A stretch of 64,000 bases of DNA from Leptospira ainlahdjerensis (GTDB lineage Bacteria; Spirochaetota; Leptospiria; Leptospirales; Leptospiraceae): assembly GCF_016919175.1 (NCBI RefSeq), contig NZ_JAFFPU010000082.1, forward strand, positions 42,930-106,929. The letters are read 5' to 3'. The first letter of the stretch is position 1. Every line of letters begins with the position of its first letter. A program made the translations under genes and the position numbers. The notes under the pieces are model-generated. The model was not told the origin of the DNA and did no database searches. It saw only the letters and a program-made list of their open reading frames with translations. Of this stretch, positions 1 to 10,651 are shown in pieces.

Positions 1-437
1 TTAAAAATACTTTCCAGAACAATACGATCGCCGTCTTTGCTGACGGCTCGAATAGAAATTACTTTACTTACAATGAAATCGTAAACAACGGATGGGGGAT
101 CCGTGTTTTGGGAAACAGCGATCAGAATCAATTCGTCAAAAACGATTTTAAGAGCAACGTCTTTGATATCAGCACGAATACAAAGAGGACCACGAATACG
201 TTTCAGGAAAACTATTGGGATGGTTACAAAGGTTATGATTTGGATCAGGATCGGTACGGAGACGTTTCGCACAAGCCGGTTCATTTTTTCGGTTACTGGG
301 TTGCTGTGTATCCGTTTTTGATGATTCTTTACCAGTCTCCCGTGGTGATTTTTTTACAGGGAATTGAAAACGCTTTTCCGATCGTAACTCCGATCGATTT
401 TGAAGACCGAATGCCGAGTATGAGAGCGAATCGATGA
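1..437 (+). CDS. nosD: NosD, periplasmic copper-maturation protein (3' end only)
   Basis: The gene enters from outside the window and is open from base 3 (frame 3) to a TGA at 435-437. About 144 C-terminal residues are visible. They show repetitive N-N-x-I/V-x turns typical of a right-handed beta-helix, then the NosD signature YWDGYKGYDLDQDRYGDV and a hydrophobic tail. NosD is a periplasmic beta-helix protein needed with NosF and NosY to mature the copper centre of nitrous oxide reductase. The stop overlaps the nosF start as ATGA, so translation is probably coupled. The nosZ gene itself lies outside the window, if present. Confidence 0.85.
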   Translation, partial: KNTFQNNTIAVFADGSNRNYFTYNEIVNNGWGIRVLGNSDQNQFVKNDFKSNVFDISTNTKRTTNTFQENYWDGYKGYDLDQDRYGDVSHKPVHFFGYWVAVYPFLMILYQSPVVIFLQGIENAFPIVTPIDFEDRMPSMRANR

Positions 438-1153
438 TTCGGGTGAATGACTTAGAGGTTGTGTACGGAACGACCGTGGCGGTTCGAGATCTTTCCTTTA
501 TTGCGGAAGGCGGTTCGATTCTTTCCATCATCGGCCCGAACGGATCCGGAAAAAGTTCCCTCTTAAAAAGTTTAATCGGACTTGTAAAACCGAAGGAGGG
601 GAAAATCGAGATCAAAGACAGTGCAATTTTTAATCAGGATACCGGCGTTTCCGCGATCGGATATATGCCTCAGTCTCCGTTCTTCCCGAAAAATCTAAAA
701 GTGAAAGAATTGATCGAATTTTTTAAAAGACTGGAGCCTGTGGATTCGATCGATTTTCCAGCGTTATACGAAATTCTTGGTTTAAAAGAATATGAGGATC
801 AGAAGTTCGGCGCTTTATCAGGAGGTACTAAACAAAAAGTGAATATACTTCAATGTTTTTCCGCAAAAAAGCCGATCTATATCGTGGACGAACCGACCGC
901 TAGTTTGGATCCCTATATATCGCATCTATTAAAGAATTTATTAAAGCGAAAAAAAGAAGAGGGAGCTTTGGTGATTTTTTCAACTCATATCCTAAACGAA
1001 GTCGAAGAGATTGCGGATCGTTTTTTACTGATGGCTGAAGGACGATTGTTGATCGACGATTCTCCCAAAGAATTTATCAGAAAGAACCAAAAAGAAAATT
1101 TGCAATCCACTCTGATGGAATTTTGGAACCAAGAGTTTTCGAAAACACAATGA
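434..1153 (+). CDS. nosF: NosF, ABC transporter ATPase for copper-site maturation
   Basis: This 239-residue ATPase has a Walker A motif GPNGSGKS at residues 34-41, an ABC signature LSGGT near residue 130, a Walker B with IVDEPTASLDP near residues 152-162, and a switch histidine in FSTHIL. It should hydrolyse ATP at the inner membrane and drive the NosY permease. It starts at ATG 434 inside the end of nosD and ends in an ATGA overlap with nosY, giving a tightly coupled nosD-nosF-nosY unit. The ABC domain alone is not specific; NosF is assigned from the NosD and NosY neighbours. Confidence 0.88.
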   Translation: MIRVNDLEVVYGTTVAVRDLSFIAEGGSILSIIGPNGSGKSSLLKSLIGLVKPKEGKIEIKDSAIFNQDTGVSAIGYMPQSPFFPKNLKVKELIEFFKRLEPVDSIDFPALYEILGLKEYEDQKFGALSGGTKQKVNILQCFSAKKPIYIVDEPTASLDPYISHLLKNLLKRKKEEGALVIFSTHILNEVEEIADRFLLMAEGRLLIDDSPKEFIRKNQKENLQSTLMEFWNQEFSKTQ

Positions 1154-1935
1154 TAGAGATCCTTTTATTCGAAGTAAGAGAGAATGTCCGAAGCCGCTGG
1201 TTGTTTGTATTTACTGGTTTTTTGGCGCTGTCAGTTTCCGCGCTCAATTATTTCGGAGACGAAAACGGAACTAGGCTGATCACGAGTCTGATGAACATAG
1301 TCTTACTAATTGTTCCTTTGTTCGCGATTTCCTTTGCCGGTCTTTCCTTTTTGGATTCGCTTCCGTTCGCCGAGGTTTTACTCTCGAAGTCGGTTACAAG
1401 AAGAGAATATTTTTTCGGGAAATATTTTGGGATTTCGCTTTCCCTTTCTTTAGGACTCGTTGTGGGAGTTGGAATTCCAGGAGTTATTACTTTTTATTCG
1501 GATTCTGCTTTTTTGCTTCTATTTTTCGAACTGATCGTCTTCGGTCTTACATTGATCTTTATCTTTGTTTCACTAGCGTTTTTGTTGGCTTCTTATTTTA
1601 AAAAGGGAGAATTGATCATTTCAGGGGCTCTTCTCATCTGGTTGTATTTTTTTGTATTCTTCGATTCTATCGTGTTTATGTTCAGCGTTTATTTGGGAGA
1701 GTATCCGGTCGAAATTCCTTCTTTAATCATCATTTTACTCAATCCTATCGATTTGGTTCGAATCGTTATGATTTTGCAGACAAAGGCGTCTGTTCTTCTC
1801 GGTTTTTCCGGAGCGTTTTTGTTGAAGACGATCGGGTTCCAATCCTTACTAATTCTTTCCGTGTTTTTTCTTTCAGGTTGGATTTTGATTCCCCTCTGGA
1901 TCTCCTACAAAAGATTTGTCAAAAGAAATTTTTAG
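1150..1935 (+). CDS. nosY: NosY, ABC-type permease of the nos system
   Basis: The start is placed at ATG 1150, overlapping the nosF stop, rather than an upstream in-frame codon at 1123 inside nosF. The product has about 261 residues and six hydrophobic segments (near residues 20, 50, 100, 130, 165 and 235), as expected for an ABC-2 type permease. The segment LLSKSVTRREYFFGKY between membrane spans matches the cytoplasmic coupling region common in NosY/ABC-2 permeases. It is the last gene of the nosDFY group; no gene follows on this strand for almost 600 bp. Confidence 0.85.
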   Translation: MIEILLFEVRENVRSRWLFVFTGFLALSVSALNYFGDENGTRLITSLMNIVLLIVPLFAISFAGLSFLDSLPFAEVLLSKSVTRREYFFGKYFGISLSLSLGLVVGVGIPGVITFYSDSAFLLLFFELIVFGLTLIFIFVSLAFLLASYFKKGELIISGALLIWLYFFVFFDSIVFMFSVYLGEYPVEIPSLIIILLNPIDLVRIVMILQTKASVLLGFSGAFLLKTIGFQSLLILSVFFLSGWILIPLWISYKRFVKRNF

Positions 1936-2514
1936 AAAGATTATAAATTTAAAATATATGAATATTTAAATGAATCGTTAGCAAAGCTCTAAAAAAAAGT
2001 CCTCTGGAAAGTTTATAAATGGGCGCGCCTTGGATTGTGTCGCTATTTAAGGTCCGTTTCGATGGTGTAGGAATGGTATTCCTGCCTCCTTCTAAGTATT
2101 GCGCTGCGAAAACGTCCTTCTGGGATTAAAAAATTCATTCCTAAAAAAACTTGTGAACCGATGCTTGTTTCGTCGAATGACATTCGACTTTTTTTCGATG
2201 GTAAGAGTCTGATGAGCGGTCTTATACTTACTAAGTTTAAAAAAGAGATCCTCTTTGCTTTTACTTTTTTTATCTTAGAATCGTGGTAAACACCCACGGA
2301 ACGAGAGCTCTGTTATGAAATTTAGAGACACGATCGTTTCATAATAAATGAGGATTGAGGGGATTATCGAAAATAAAAAACTGTGTCAATCGAAGTTTTC
2401 ATACACTCTGGAAATGTTCTGTCCTTATTTTCCTTTTAGCCTTACGACTTTTTAAATTTATTTTCATCGACCCGGGCCAACAAAGGCCGATTCGGAAAGA
2501 TTTTTCCCGTTGAT
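1936..2514. other. Intergenic region without a convincing gene
   Basis: This 580-bp stretch separates nosY from the next gene. An 84-codon minus-strand frame (2043-2297) is open but very rich in Lys/Arg/Ser with no recognisable motif. It has no clear ribosome binding site, so I do not call it a gene. No strong terminator hairpin after nosY was seen. Confidence 0.4.
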
Positions 2515-3078
2515 ATGGATCAATGCGGAAGAATGGATTCGGTGTTATATTTTCATGAAGATTCACTGAGTTTAAATCTGTTCGACCTGCAACAAGGCCA
2601 ACGGGAGGCGAATATGACTCACGATGCTTGTTTTATACAAAACGAATTGGGAAAGGCGGAGGCACGTTTAAGAAAACGATTGAGAACGAGTCAAAGAAAA
2701 AATCAGGACCGCTTTGAGATCGAATGCGCTTTGGATTCGAAGGCGATTATCATCGAAATGAATCCTCAGTCTTGGCCGCTTCTCCGATTGAGTCCTTCGG
2801 AAATGATCGGAACTAATTTTGAGAATTTTATTTGCAGCGGCGATCTTTCTAAGTGGAGAAAGATTTTTGTAAAAATTTTAGAACAAAGTGCGGTGATTCA
2901 TACGGAACTCAGCCACGGTAAAAAAGACGAAGAGGCGGTCGTGTTGCGCTGGTCTTTTTTTATGGACGAAGACGCGATTATTCATTGTAAGGCGAAGGAT
3001 GAAACCGGGTTCTTAAAGAATGTATTGAAAGAATTGATTCTTTCCAAAGAGATCGAAATTATTAAGACTCTCGTTTAG
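2515..3078 (+). CDS. Small PAS-domain-like protein
   Basis: This 187-residue protein has a Lys/Arg/Glu-rich, probably helical region (about residues 45-70). A PAS-like fold follows: ALDSKAIIIEMNPQSWPLLR, then S-P-S-E-M-I-G-T-N-F and a closing beta pair near VVLRWSFFMDEDAIIHC. There is no output domain, so it is either a stand-alone sensor module or the remnant of a larger sensor. The start is uncertain: ATG 2515 lacks an obvious ribosome binding site, and ATGs at 2533 and 2614 are also in frame. Specific function unknown. Confidence 0.6.
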   Translation: MDQCGRMDSVLYFHEDSLSLNLFDLQQGQREANMTHDACFIQNELGKAEARLRKRLRTSQRKNQDRFEIECALDSKAIIIEMNPQSWPLLRLSPSEMIGTNFENFICSGDLSKWRKIFVKILEQSAVIHTELSHGKKDEEAVVLRWSFFMDEDAIIHCKAKDETGFLKNVLKELILSKEIEIIKTLV

Positions 3079-3129
3079 AATACAAATTTATATGTGGGGG
3101 CGAAACGGCTAAAAGTTCCTTTATGCAGA

Positions 3130-3840
3130 TGAAATGATTTACCGGGAAGAAACCGGTGATAACGAGTTACCCGGAAGTTTTCAATATCCGAGCGATCCTT
3201 GTTATCCCTTCGGAGGTAAATTATGAATTAACGAAATGTATACGGATTGTCTATTCTTACACATTAAGAAATGTCCTACACTGAGACGGAAAAGTGAATG
3301 GGCCAGATTCCTATCTTGGAAATTCGATTGATACAAGGGTTTCTCGTTTTTTGACCTGGTCGGACCCGGATACATTAAAAATATATTATATACTTAAAAA
3401 CTAGATCCTTGATTTTTACGTTAAGTTCATTTTTTGGTCCGATTATTTCCGTACCGGTAAGTTTGTTTTGGAACAAACCTTGATTTAAACTCCGATACGC
3501 GCTGAGACAAACACAATGCAAATGAATTTTCGTTCGAAAGATCGGTATTCGTTTGCTTTTGGAGTGGAATTCGACAGAGGTCAAATTCTTAAATTTAGGA
3601 TGGGTTATAGTTACGGTAAATTTCCGATACTGGAACGAGGTTTAAGTCCAATCTTAGTGAACACCAACGAACAACATTTAGCGGGTGGATCGGATCCTAT
3701 TGGAATATAACTGTGCGTTTCACCCGGCAATGGAATACGGATTCCTAAAACGTATGAACGGAAAGCCCTCTTCGGATTAGAGTCGCACTCCGTGTTTACG
3801 TCGAACGTCGTTTTGTTATATTCTTTTCAATTTGATACGT
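3130..3840 (+). pseudogene. Decayed FadL/OmpP1-like outer-membrane transporter
   Basis: The clearest piece is the frame at 3516-3710, with FAFGVEFDRGQILKFRMGY, then YSYGKFPI and NEQHLAGG. This resembles the last beta-strands of FadL-family porins (long-chain hydrocarbon uptake across the outer membrane). Downstream, in other frames, FHPAMEYGF (from about 3716) and ESHSVFTSNVVLLYSFQFD (about 3780-3837) look like the final strands. Stops and frame changes separate the pieces, and no intact 5' part was found. Family assignment is by eye from pattern; the boundaries are approximate. Confidence 0.45.
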
Positions 3841-3896
3841 ATGTGATCGTTTTGGTCTTTATTTCGGCTATGAATGGAATACATAGAGGTGAAATT

Positions 3897-4376
3897 ATGA
3901 ATCTAAGAAAAATTCCGTGGGGATTTATTTCGTTTCTATTTTGGATGGGAACGACTGGGGTATTGGTATTTTTCTTTGTAAAAGGAAATAGTGAAATTTC
4001 AAAGGACGGAAGGACCGCGATTCGCTTAACGGAAGAAGAACGAATGTTAGTCTTGTCTGAAATGAGAGGACTCCTTACGTCGGTGAACGGAATTTTAGGA
4101 GGTCTTGCCGAAAAAAAATTTGAAAGGGCGGCCCAAGCGGCTTCAAATTCGGGGATGGGACTCGTGAAAAGTTTGGAAAACGAGGAGAAGAAAATTCTGT
4201 TAAAACTTCCCCTTGAATTTAAACGTCTCGGTTTTGGAACCCACGAACAATTCGACAAGATTTCGATTCAAATCCGCGAGAAACAAGAGATCAAAATCCT
4301 TCTTTAAGGAATGGATGATCTAACAAAGAAATGTGTCGCTTGCCACGCTGCATATAAAATCGAGGAGATAGAATGA
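3897..4376 (+). pseudogene. Periplasmic cytochrome c gene interrupted by an in-frame stop
   Basis: ATG 3897 is preceded by GAGGTGA. It encodes a signal-anchor-like N terminus (PWGFISFLFWMGTTGVLVFF) and a helical region (residues 35-136) that includes two G-L-x-x-x-x-x-K-x-F-E-x-A-like stretches, as in cytochrome c'-type four-helix bundles. TAA at 4305-4307 ends this frame. The same frame then continues for 22 codons, carrying CVACH at 4332-4346 and stopping at 4374. The heme-binding CXXCH therefore lies just beyond a single nonsense codon. A one-base change (TAA from AAA, GAA or CAA) would restore a protein of about 159 residues. As it stands the product cannot bind heme c unless the stop is read through. 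Confidence 0.65.
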
Positions 4377-4384
4377 TAAAGCTA

Positions 4385-4756
4385 TTAGTTTCTATAGGCT
4401 TCGGTCAGCCACCATCGGATTCCCATAAATGCAATTCCGAATGCGATCAGGTAGAACGCGATCGGTAGCGTGAGGGTCGGTTTGATCGCTCTTTCTTGAC
4501 TAACGATCACTTGGACCTTTGCGCCAAGGTCGTCGGAGTTTGCGTTTTCTACTTCTCCAAACTGGACTTTGTTATCATAAGTCCAAAATCCATTGCAGAT
4601 TTCTGCGCGACGAATTTTAGTGCAGGCAGTTACGCTTGCGGTTGAATTCGCTCCCGTTTTCTGGTTATAAATAAGATACGTCCCGCCCATAAGGAACGAA
4701 ATACTAAAAAGACTGATGAGAACGATCGTGATAATATTCTGAGTTTTGTGCGTCAT
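4385..4756 (-). CDS. Small membrane protein with two transmembrane helices
   Basis: This 123-residue protein has an N-terminal hydrophobic helix (about residues 10-30). A soluble middle carries two cysteines (TACTKIRRAEIC, about residues 44-55), and a second helix PIAFYLIAFGIAFMGIRWW ends the protein. This suggests a periplasmic loop held by two membrane anchors, perhaps with a disulfide. No family is recognised. It is convergent with the broken cytochrome gene, only 8 bp from that gene's final stop. Spacing before the start (GGGATTAAAAT) gives a weak ribosome site. Confidence 0.6.
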   Translation of the reverse strand: MTHKTQNIITIVLISLFSISFLMGGTYLIYNQKTGANSTASVTACTKIRRAEICNGFWTYDNKVQFGEVENANSDDLGAKVQVIVSQERAIKPTLTLPIAFYLIAFGIAFMGIRWWLTEAYRN

Positions 4757-5828
4757 ATTTTAATCCCGGTTCTGTGTTTATTCAAAATATTGAATAAACA
4801 AATTGGAAGCGTTCGTTACTTTGATTTCATAAATAAGTAACCGTTCTGTTTTGTGAGCTTTTCAAAAAAATTGATAAAAATAAACACGTTATCCGATCAT
4901 AAATTCTTTCTATAACTGCTTTGAAAAAAGAGATTCTTTGTTTCCTTCGAATTCTGCGGTTTGTTCCTGAATTTACGTTGTATGTTCCTTTGAATTCCAG
5001 GCCGTTGACTTGGGAACGGATTTTCTCTCTTTCCATTTTTGTCGATTGATAGTGTGGTATATTAAGAAATAGAGAGCTTTGATCGTATTCAGGATCCTTA
5101 CACGATGGGTTGAATCCGTTCTGTTTTTTTTTTCGATCTCACTGATAAGCCAATGAAGGGGAGATGGATCTGCTGATTTACGTTCAAAATTCTTTTTATT
5201 CGAAAAAACAGTGGTTTTGAATTCGCTTCGATCTAAGAGACGGGGATCTCTGAAGTCTTTTTGAGAGCTTCTTCTCTTCAAAGATGTATTTCAAGGAGTC
5301 AGATTCTATTTCGGTAGAGAGAGGTCCTCTTGAGTGAGTAATTCTTTTAGAATGGGATTCGAATCTCTTCTTTTCTATTTTAAGAAATTTCAGTTTCACG
5401 TGTAATGATTGTGGATTTTGAAATCGGCTTTTTTTATTTGCGAATCTCTATATCTCGTTTGACGTCTCTCTGGAAGCAGGTCTCAAGAGTGATTTATTTG
5501 AATTAACCCCGATTCTGGTTTTTTGTATATCACCTCGGTTTGTCTCATCGGTGAATTTTGGAGCGGGCCTGAAATATAAGAAAAAGCATTGGTTTGAAGG
5601 AATATTCAATAATTATAATTCTATTAAAAATGGGGTTTGTCTAGAAAATCTGCTTTTGTGTTTAATAGTTTTGAGATAGAACTAATCTTTGATTCTTGTT
5701 TGGAATGAGATTGAGCTGGTAAGGAATGAAGGTGCAGAATCTACGAGTAAGTCGATCCACGTTTTGTCTCTTCGCGTGATATACTGATTAGAATCTATAT
5801 TTAAACAATGGGCTTTTTCGGAGAAAAA
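4757..5828. other. Long AT-rich region with no recognisable gene
   Basis: This stretch of more than 1 kb has short overlapping open frames on the minus strand (e.g. 4973-5281) that are Lys/Arg/Ser-rich, lack motifs, and overlap one another. I see no tRNA, terminator or repeat-family copy. It may be decayed coding DNA or a long leader of the gene starting at 5829. Confidence 0.4.
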
Positions 5829-6623
5829 ATGAATCAGAAAATTAGGATCTTTGTATCGATCATCAGTGTCTTTTGCTGCGTGGGATTATTCGGACAGACG
5901 AAGGAAGAGGCGGAAGTCAAACTTTTAGAAAGTAAGGATAAGATGAATTTGATATTTAAAAAGATCAATGAGTTGCCAACCCAGAAAAAAGGGGCGCCTT
6001 ATGGAAGATATGTTCAAGTAAGGAGAGAGTGTGAGAGAGGAGAGGATTATGTTAAACACTATAATAATTTCAAGGGCGCGGTGCAAATCTTAACTCAGTG
6101 TATTGCGGACCTTAATGTGATCTCAACCCAATACTCTTTAGGGATTTCGGATGTCGCCATTGCTGTGCCGATTCAAACACAGACAACTTCTAATAATGCG
6201 CCACCACCGCCTGAAACGCAAACAAAACCTTCCGAACCACCGGCGCAAAATGAAAAGCCTAAGGTAGAAAATTTCTGCGGTGACGATAAAGCTTTGTACG
6301 TATTTAGCAAGAGAAAGCGTTGTGCCTTAATCGGTAAAGAGCTTATGAATTATAAGGCGGCCGAAAAGTATTGCAACAGTCAGAATATGCGACTTTTGAG
6401 TTCTGTTTGGATGGCGAATAAGGCGGTTCTATCAACATTGGGAGAATTTTACAAATCGAAAGGATGGGATTTTAAAGATCAAAATCTGTGGCTCGAATTC
6501 TATGATAATAAATACTCTATGGCGAAGGCTTCAAATATTACTGACATGTTTAGTTTTAAGATTGAGGAGTCTGTTCCCGGAATTTTAGGTTTTCCTGTTT
6601 GTGATGACACTCGAGGATTCTAA
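5829..6623 (+). CDS. Secreted protein with Pro-rich linker and C-type-lectin-like C terminus
   Basis: ATG 5829 is preferred over the in-frame ATG 5808 because CGGAGAAAAA lies just before it and it begins a clean signal peptide (KIRIFVSIISVFCCVGLFGQ). The mature part has a helical segment with paired cysteines (about residues 25-105), a Pro/Thr/Gln linker rich in PPPPE (about 125-145), and a C-terminal domain. In that domain NYKAAEKYCNSQNMRLLSS followed by later Trp and Cys residues recalls C-type lectin-like folds. The lectin-like reading is a weak resemblance, not a confirmed family. It is probably periplasmic or surface exposed. Confidence 0.6.
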   Translation: MNQKIRIFVSIISVFCCVGLFGQTKEEAEVKLLESKDKMNLIFKKINELPTQKKGAPYGRYVQVRRECERGEDYVKHYNNFKGAVQILTQCIADLNVISTQYSLGISDVAIAVPIQTQTTSNNAPPPPETQTKPSEPPAQNEKPKVENFCGDDKALYVFSKRKRCALIGKELMNYKAAEKYCNSQNMRLLSSVWMANKAVLSTLGEFYKSKGWDFKDQNLWLEFYDNKYSMAKASNITDMFSFKIEESVPGILGFPVCDDTRGF

Positions 6624-6648
6624 GGGGTCGTAATGTTTCAAAGTTGTT

Positions 6649-6676
6649 TCAAGGGATGGGAAACCCCGTCCCTTGA
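6649..6676. terminator. Hairpin after the 5829-6623 gene
   Basis: An inverted repeat TCAAGGGA-TGGG / CCCC-G-TCCCTTGA with an AAA loop starts 26 bp after the stop. It is strong, but no T-run follows, so it may be a factor-dependent or processing hairpin rather than a classical intrinsic terminator. Confidence 0.5.
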
Positions 6677-6722
6677 GATTCCGCTTACACTGGATTTGTT
6701 CGTTTGCGAACTTGCAACCAAA

Positions 6723-7035
6723 GAGCTGGAGGAAATCACAGATTCCTGAAATCGGCTTTTGCTTCTTACTGTTATATTCGTCCTGAAAACGCTGCTCGTT
6801 ACTTGAATGAGTTTTCCTTTCTCAAGAATGCTCCTATGTTTGGGTGCATGGGATTTGTGAGAATGCGTATCAGGATTATGTAAGTAAGTGTGATGCTGGA
6901 CGCGCTGTCAAAAATGTTGCGGATGATGGTGAAGGTGTTGATCAACGAAGAGGGGTGGGTAGAGTATCCTTTGGTTCCGATCCCCGAGGGCCGTTAGGTC
7001 CAGCAGTTGGGATCGGAAGGAAGGGATGTCTATCT
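6723..7035 (+). pseudogene. 3' remnant of an IS1595/ISXO2-like transposase
   Basis: From about 6723 the sequence encodes, with one frameshift, [17 protein letters not shown] followed by [13 protein letters not shown]. This is the same C-terminal block as in the intact gene at 8256 ([28 protein letters not shown]). The 5' three quarters of the gene are missing. The remnant ends in an 89-bp sequence also present at 9385-9473. At the nucleotide level it is closer to the 8256 copy than to the neighbouring 7007 copy. Confidence 0.75.
6947..7035 (+). repeat. 89-bp exact direct repeat, copy 1
   Basis: It is identical, base for base as far as I can align, to 9385-9473. It contains the inverted repeat TTCCGATCCC / GGGATCGGAA around a 26-base loop. 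This copy ends the transposase remnant and runs directly into the 5' end of the transposase gene called at 7007. It is probably the conserved 3' terminus of the element. Confidence 0.8.
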
Positions 7036-8242
7036 ATCCCGTATAACCATTGTTCAAAACCCGCATGCAAACGAAGGACAAAGCGGAGTTCGAACGAGCA
7101 AACGAAGTAAGAAATCAACCTCCAAATCTCCACCGAAAAAATACAAACACGCAGGAATCCAGATTCCATTTTTCGAACAGATCACAAAGAAGATTCTCAA
7201 TGATTTCTACGCAAAGACGTGCGAGAATTGCGAAGATCAAATTCTTACCAAAGGAATCTCTACACGACCGGATGTTGTTCGCTGTCCGGTTTGCAATTAC
7301 CAAACGTCAAGGATCTCATATACACCGCTTCATCATTTCAAACTTCCAAAGTGGATGTTTGGATACGTGTTCTACGAATCTCTCATTCAACATCCGAAGG
7401 TTCTCACGACCGTAGAGATCTCTAAGCGACTTTCCATATCTTACAAAGGCGCAACACTTCTCAAAAGAAGATTTCAACTGTTCGCATCACAACAGCTTCC
7501 TAAATACAAAGAGATCACCTTCAAGGCTCTTGAAGAAGAATTTCGTGACTTCTCACTTCCACCAGACGAGAATATCGACATTACAAGCAAAATGAAGGAT
7601 CGTTCGTATATTTGTGCGGATACAGCCGTTTTGTATTCTGCATCGGAGAGAGCGAACAAAGGAAGAAAGAGATACCGTCATGGAGGAGCCACAGCGTCGA
7701 TCTATCTTTCAGACAAACTTGGAGGAAAGCAGGTTGGAACGTTGGTTCATACGATTGCAGTAAAGGGTGGTCCTGTATTCTTTCACTCGGTTCCAAATCA
7801 AAAAGCAAACACACTTGGACCGATTCTCAAAGACCATCTTCCAATGAGAACTCCGCTGTTTACAGACCAAGGATACCAATGGCTTTGGGGGATTTACAAG
7901 AATCATCGTTCAGTAAATCATTCTGCAAAATCAAAAGAGGGTAGATATCGATGGGCGAAAGATCGCTGGAGCAAGAATGGAGTTCACTCACAAGTAGCGG
8001 AAGGCAACCAGAGACTGCTGAAAACTTCGTTCGGTACTTATTGCTATCTAAGGCCGGAGAACTCGACGCTCTATTTAAACGAATTCTCGTTTCTCAAAAA
8101 CGCCAGAGTTCTCGGTCTTGATATTATATCAGAAAATCAAGGTCTGTTGGGGAAAAGTTTGAGTAATTGTCTATCTGTTTCTCAGAACCAATCCCAACCG
8201 ACAGATTCAATTTCTTACTCAAGTCCCCGAAACACAGAGTAA
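7007..8242 (+). CDS. IS1595/ISXO2-like transposase, copy B
   Basis: The open frame encodes up to 411 residues with a C4 zinc ribbon (CENC and CPVC), then a DDE-like core. The core has [11 protein letters not shown] (first Asp), [10 protein letters not shown] (second Asp), the family-typical SVNHSA, and [13 protein letters not shown] (Glu). It is roughly two thirds identical to copy C at 8256 by eye. The only start found is TTG 7007, which lies inside the 89-bp repeat, so the native 5' end has probably been replaced. The first 40 or so residues are unlike those of copy C. Unlike copy C, it ends in its own tail without the 89-bp repeat. Confidence 0.75.
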   Translation: MGSEGRDVYLSRITIVQNPHANEGQSGVRTSKRSKKSTSKSPPKKYKHAGIQIPFFEQITKKILNDFYAKTCENCEDQILTKGISTRPDVVRCPVCNYQTSRISYTPLHHFKLPKWMFGYVFYESLIQHPKVLTTVEISKRLSISYKGATLLKRRFQLFASQQLPKYKEITFKALEEEFRDFSLPPDENIDITSKMKDRSYICADTAVLYSASERANKGRKRYRHGGATASIYLSDKLGGKQVGTLVHTIAVKGGPVFFHSVPNQKANTLGPILKDHLPMRTPLFTDQGYQWLWGIYKNHRSVNHSAKSKEGRYRWAKDRWSKNGVHSQVAEGNQRLLKTSFGTYCYLRPENSTLYLNEFSFLKNARVLGLDIISENQGLLGKSLSNCLSVSQNQSQPTDSISYSSPRNTE

Positions 8243-8255
8243 GAAACCTACTAAA

Positions 8256-9704
<1,449 letters not shown>

Positions 9705-10503
9705 ATGACGAGGATTCTCAACCGTTCTAATTTTAAGTTTATCGAGCAGAACGGGAGTTTCAAAGCGGTTCTTTTCAAGAGAGGTTCCATTGACCGGATC
9801 GTTTCCAATTTCACCGTTGATCCAAACTTCTCCATTCTCTTTGATTAAAAAGTTTCCTCTTGCGACTCGAATCGGACCGTTTTCTCCCAGAAGAGGAAAT
9901 CCTTGCGGTGTGACTAAATAGCCGTTTGTATCCATAACGAATGCTCCGCTCCGAGAAAGTCTTTCTCCTCGGTTAGTCATAACGCTGAAAAACGCGGGAT
10001 GTTCGTTTCCGGGTTTATCTTGGAGCATGATGTCGAATGGATTTTCGGTCTTCTTTACGGCGCCTTGTTCAAACCGTGTGTAAACCTCGTTGACTTCTCC
10101 ACCTAACCCAAGTTTGCCGACTACCGGAGCGGTGTCAAAAGATCCCATCGGAACCTTCCCGACTCCGTCTTCGTCGAAACGATGAAGTAGAAGTTCGGGA
10201 AATGTTTTAAACACAGTAGTATCTCTTTTGAAAGCGGTCTTATCAACGTTTGCCAGATTGTTTGAAATCACATCCATTCTTGTCTGTTGGATGATCATCC
10301 CATTCGCGCCCGTGTACATTCCTCTCAGCATTGTCCTTTCTCCTCTACCTTCTTAGGATCGGCGAATTTTTAAAATTCAGTAGGAAATTTGAAGACATAA
10401 ACCGGAAAAGAATTGAGTTTCACGGCTGTTTTTTAGTCGAAAGGGGCATCACCTGATGCCAAATCGAGGAAGCTGCGACAAAAATCGCCCTGAGGAGAGA
10501 GAT

Positions 10504-10651
10504 TTGTAGGAGTTTCTACAAAGGAATTTTTTTTTGCAAAATTAGAATTTTGTGATAAAGGAAAGTCACCCGAATTTTTCCACCACCCGCCCCTCCACCC
10601 GAAAATTTGGGAGGGGCGTGACTTTCACGGAAAGGTGTCGTAGTTCCGACA
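10504..10651 (-). repeat. Dispersed palindrome-ended element, copy 1
   Basis: 148 bp, reverse orientation. It begins with TTGTAGGAGTTTCTACAA and ends with TGTCGTAGTTCCGACA. Between them are the conserved ATTTTGTGATA box (TATCACAAAAT on the other strand), the CCACCCGCCCCTCC core, and GTGACTTTCACGG. It lies between the starts of flgF (minus) and the end of perR (minus). It belongs to the same family as the elements at 28582, 28817, 36236, 47948 and 63154. Confidence 0.85.

Noticed and set aside
4973..5399. Overlapping minus-strand open frames of 67-102 codons
   Set aside because: Lys/Arg/Ser-rich, mutually overlapping, with no start signals or recognisable domain.
6990..6996. GTTAGGT in the 89-bp repeat matches the GTTRRRY core of integron attC sites
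   Set aside because: No matching RYYYAAC partner, no integrase gene, and the repeat is linked to transposase 3' ends; a seven-base match is expected by chance.
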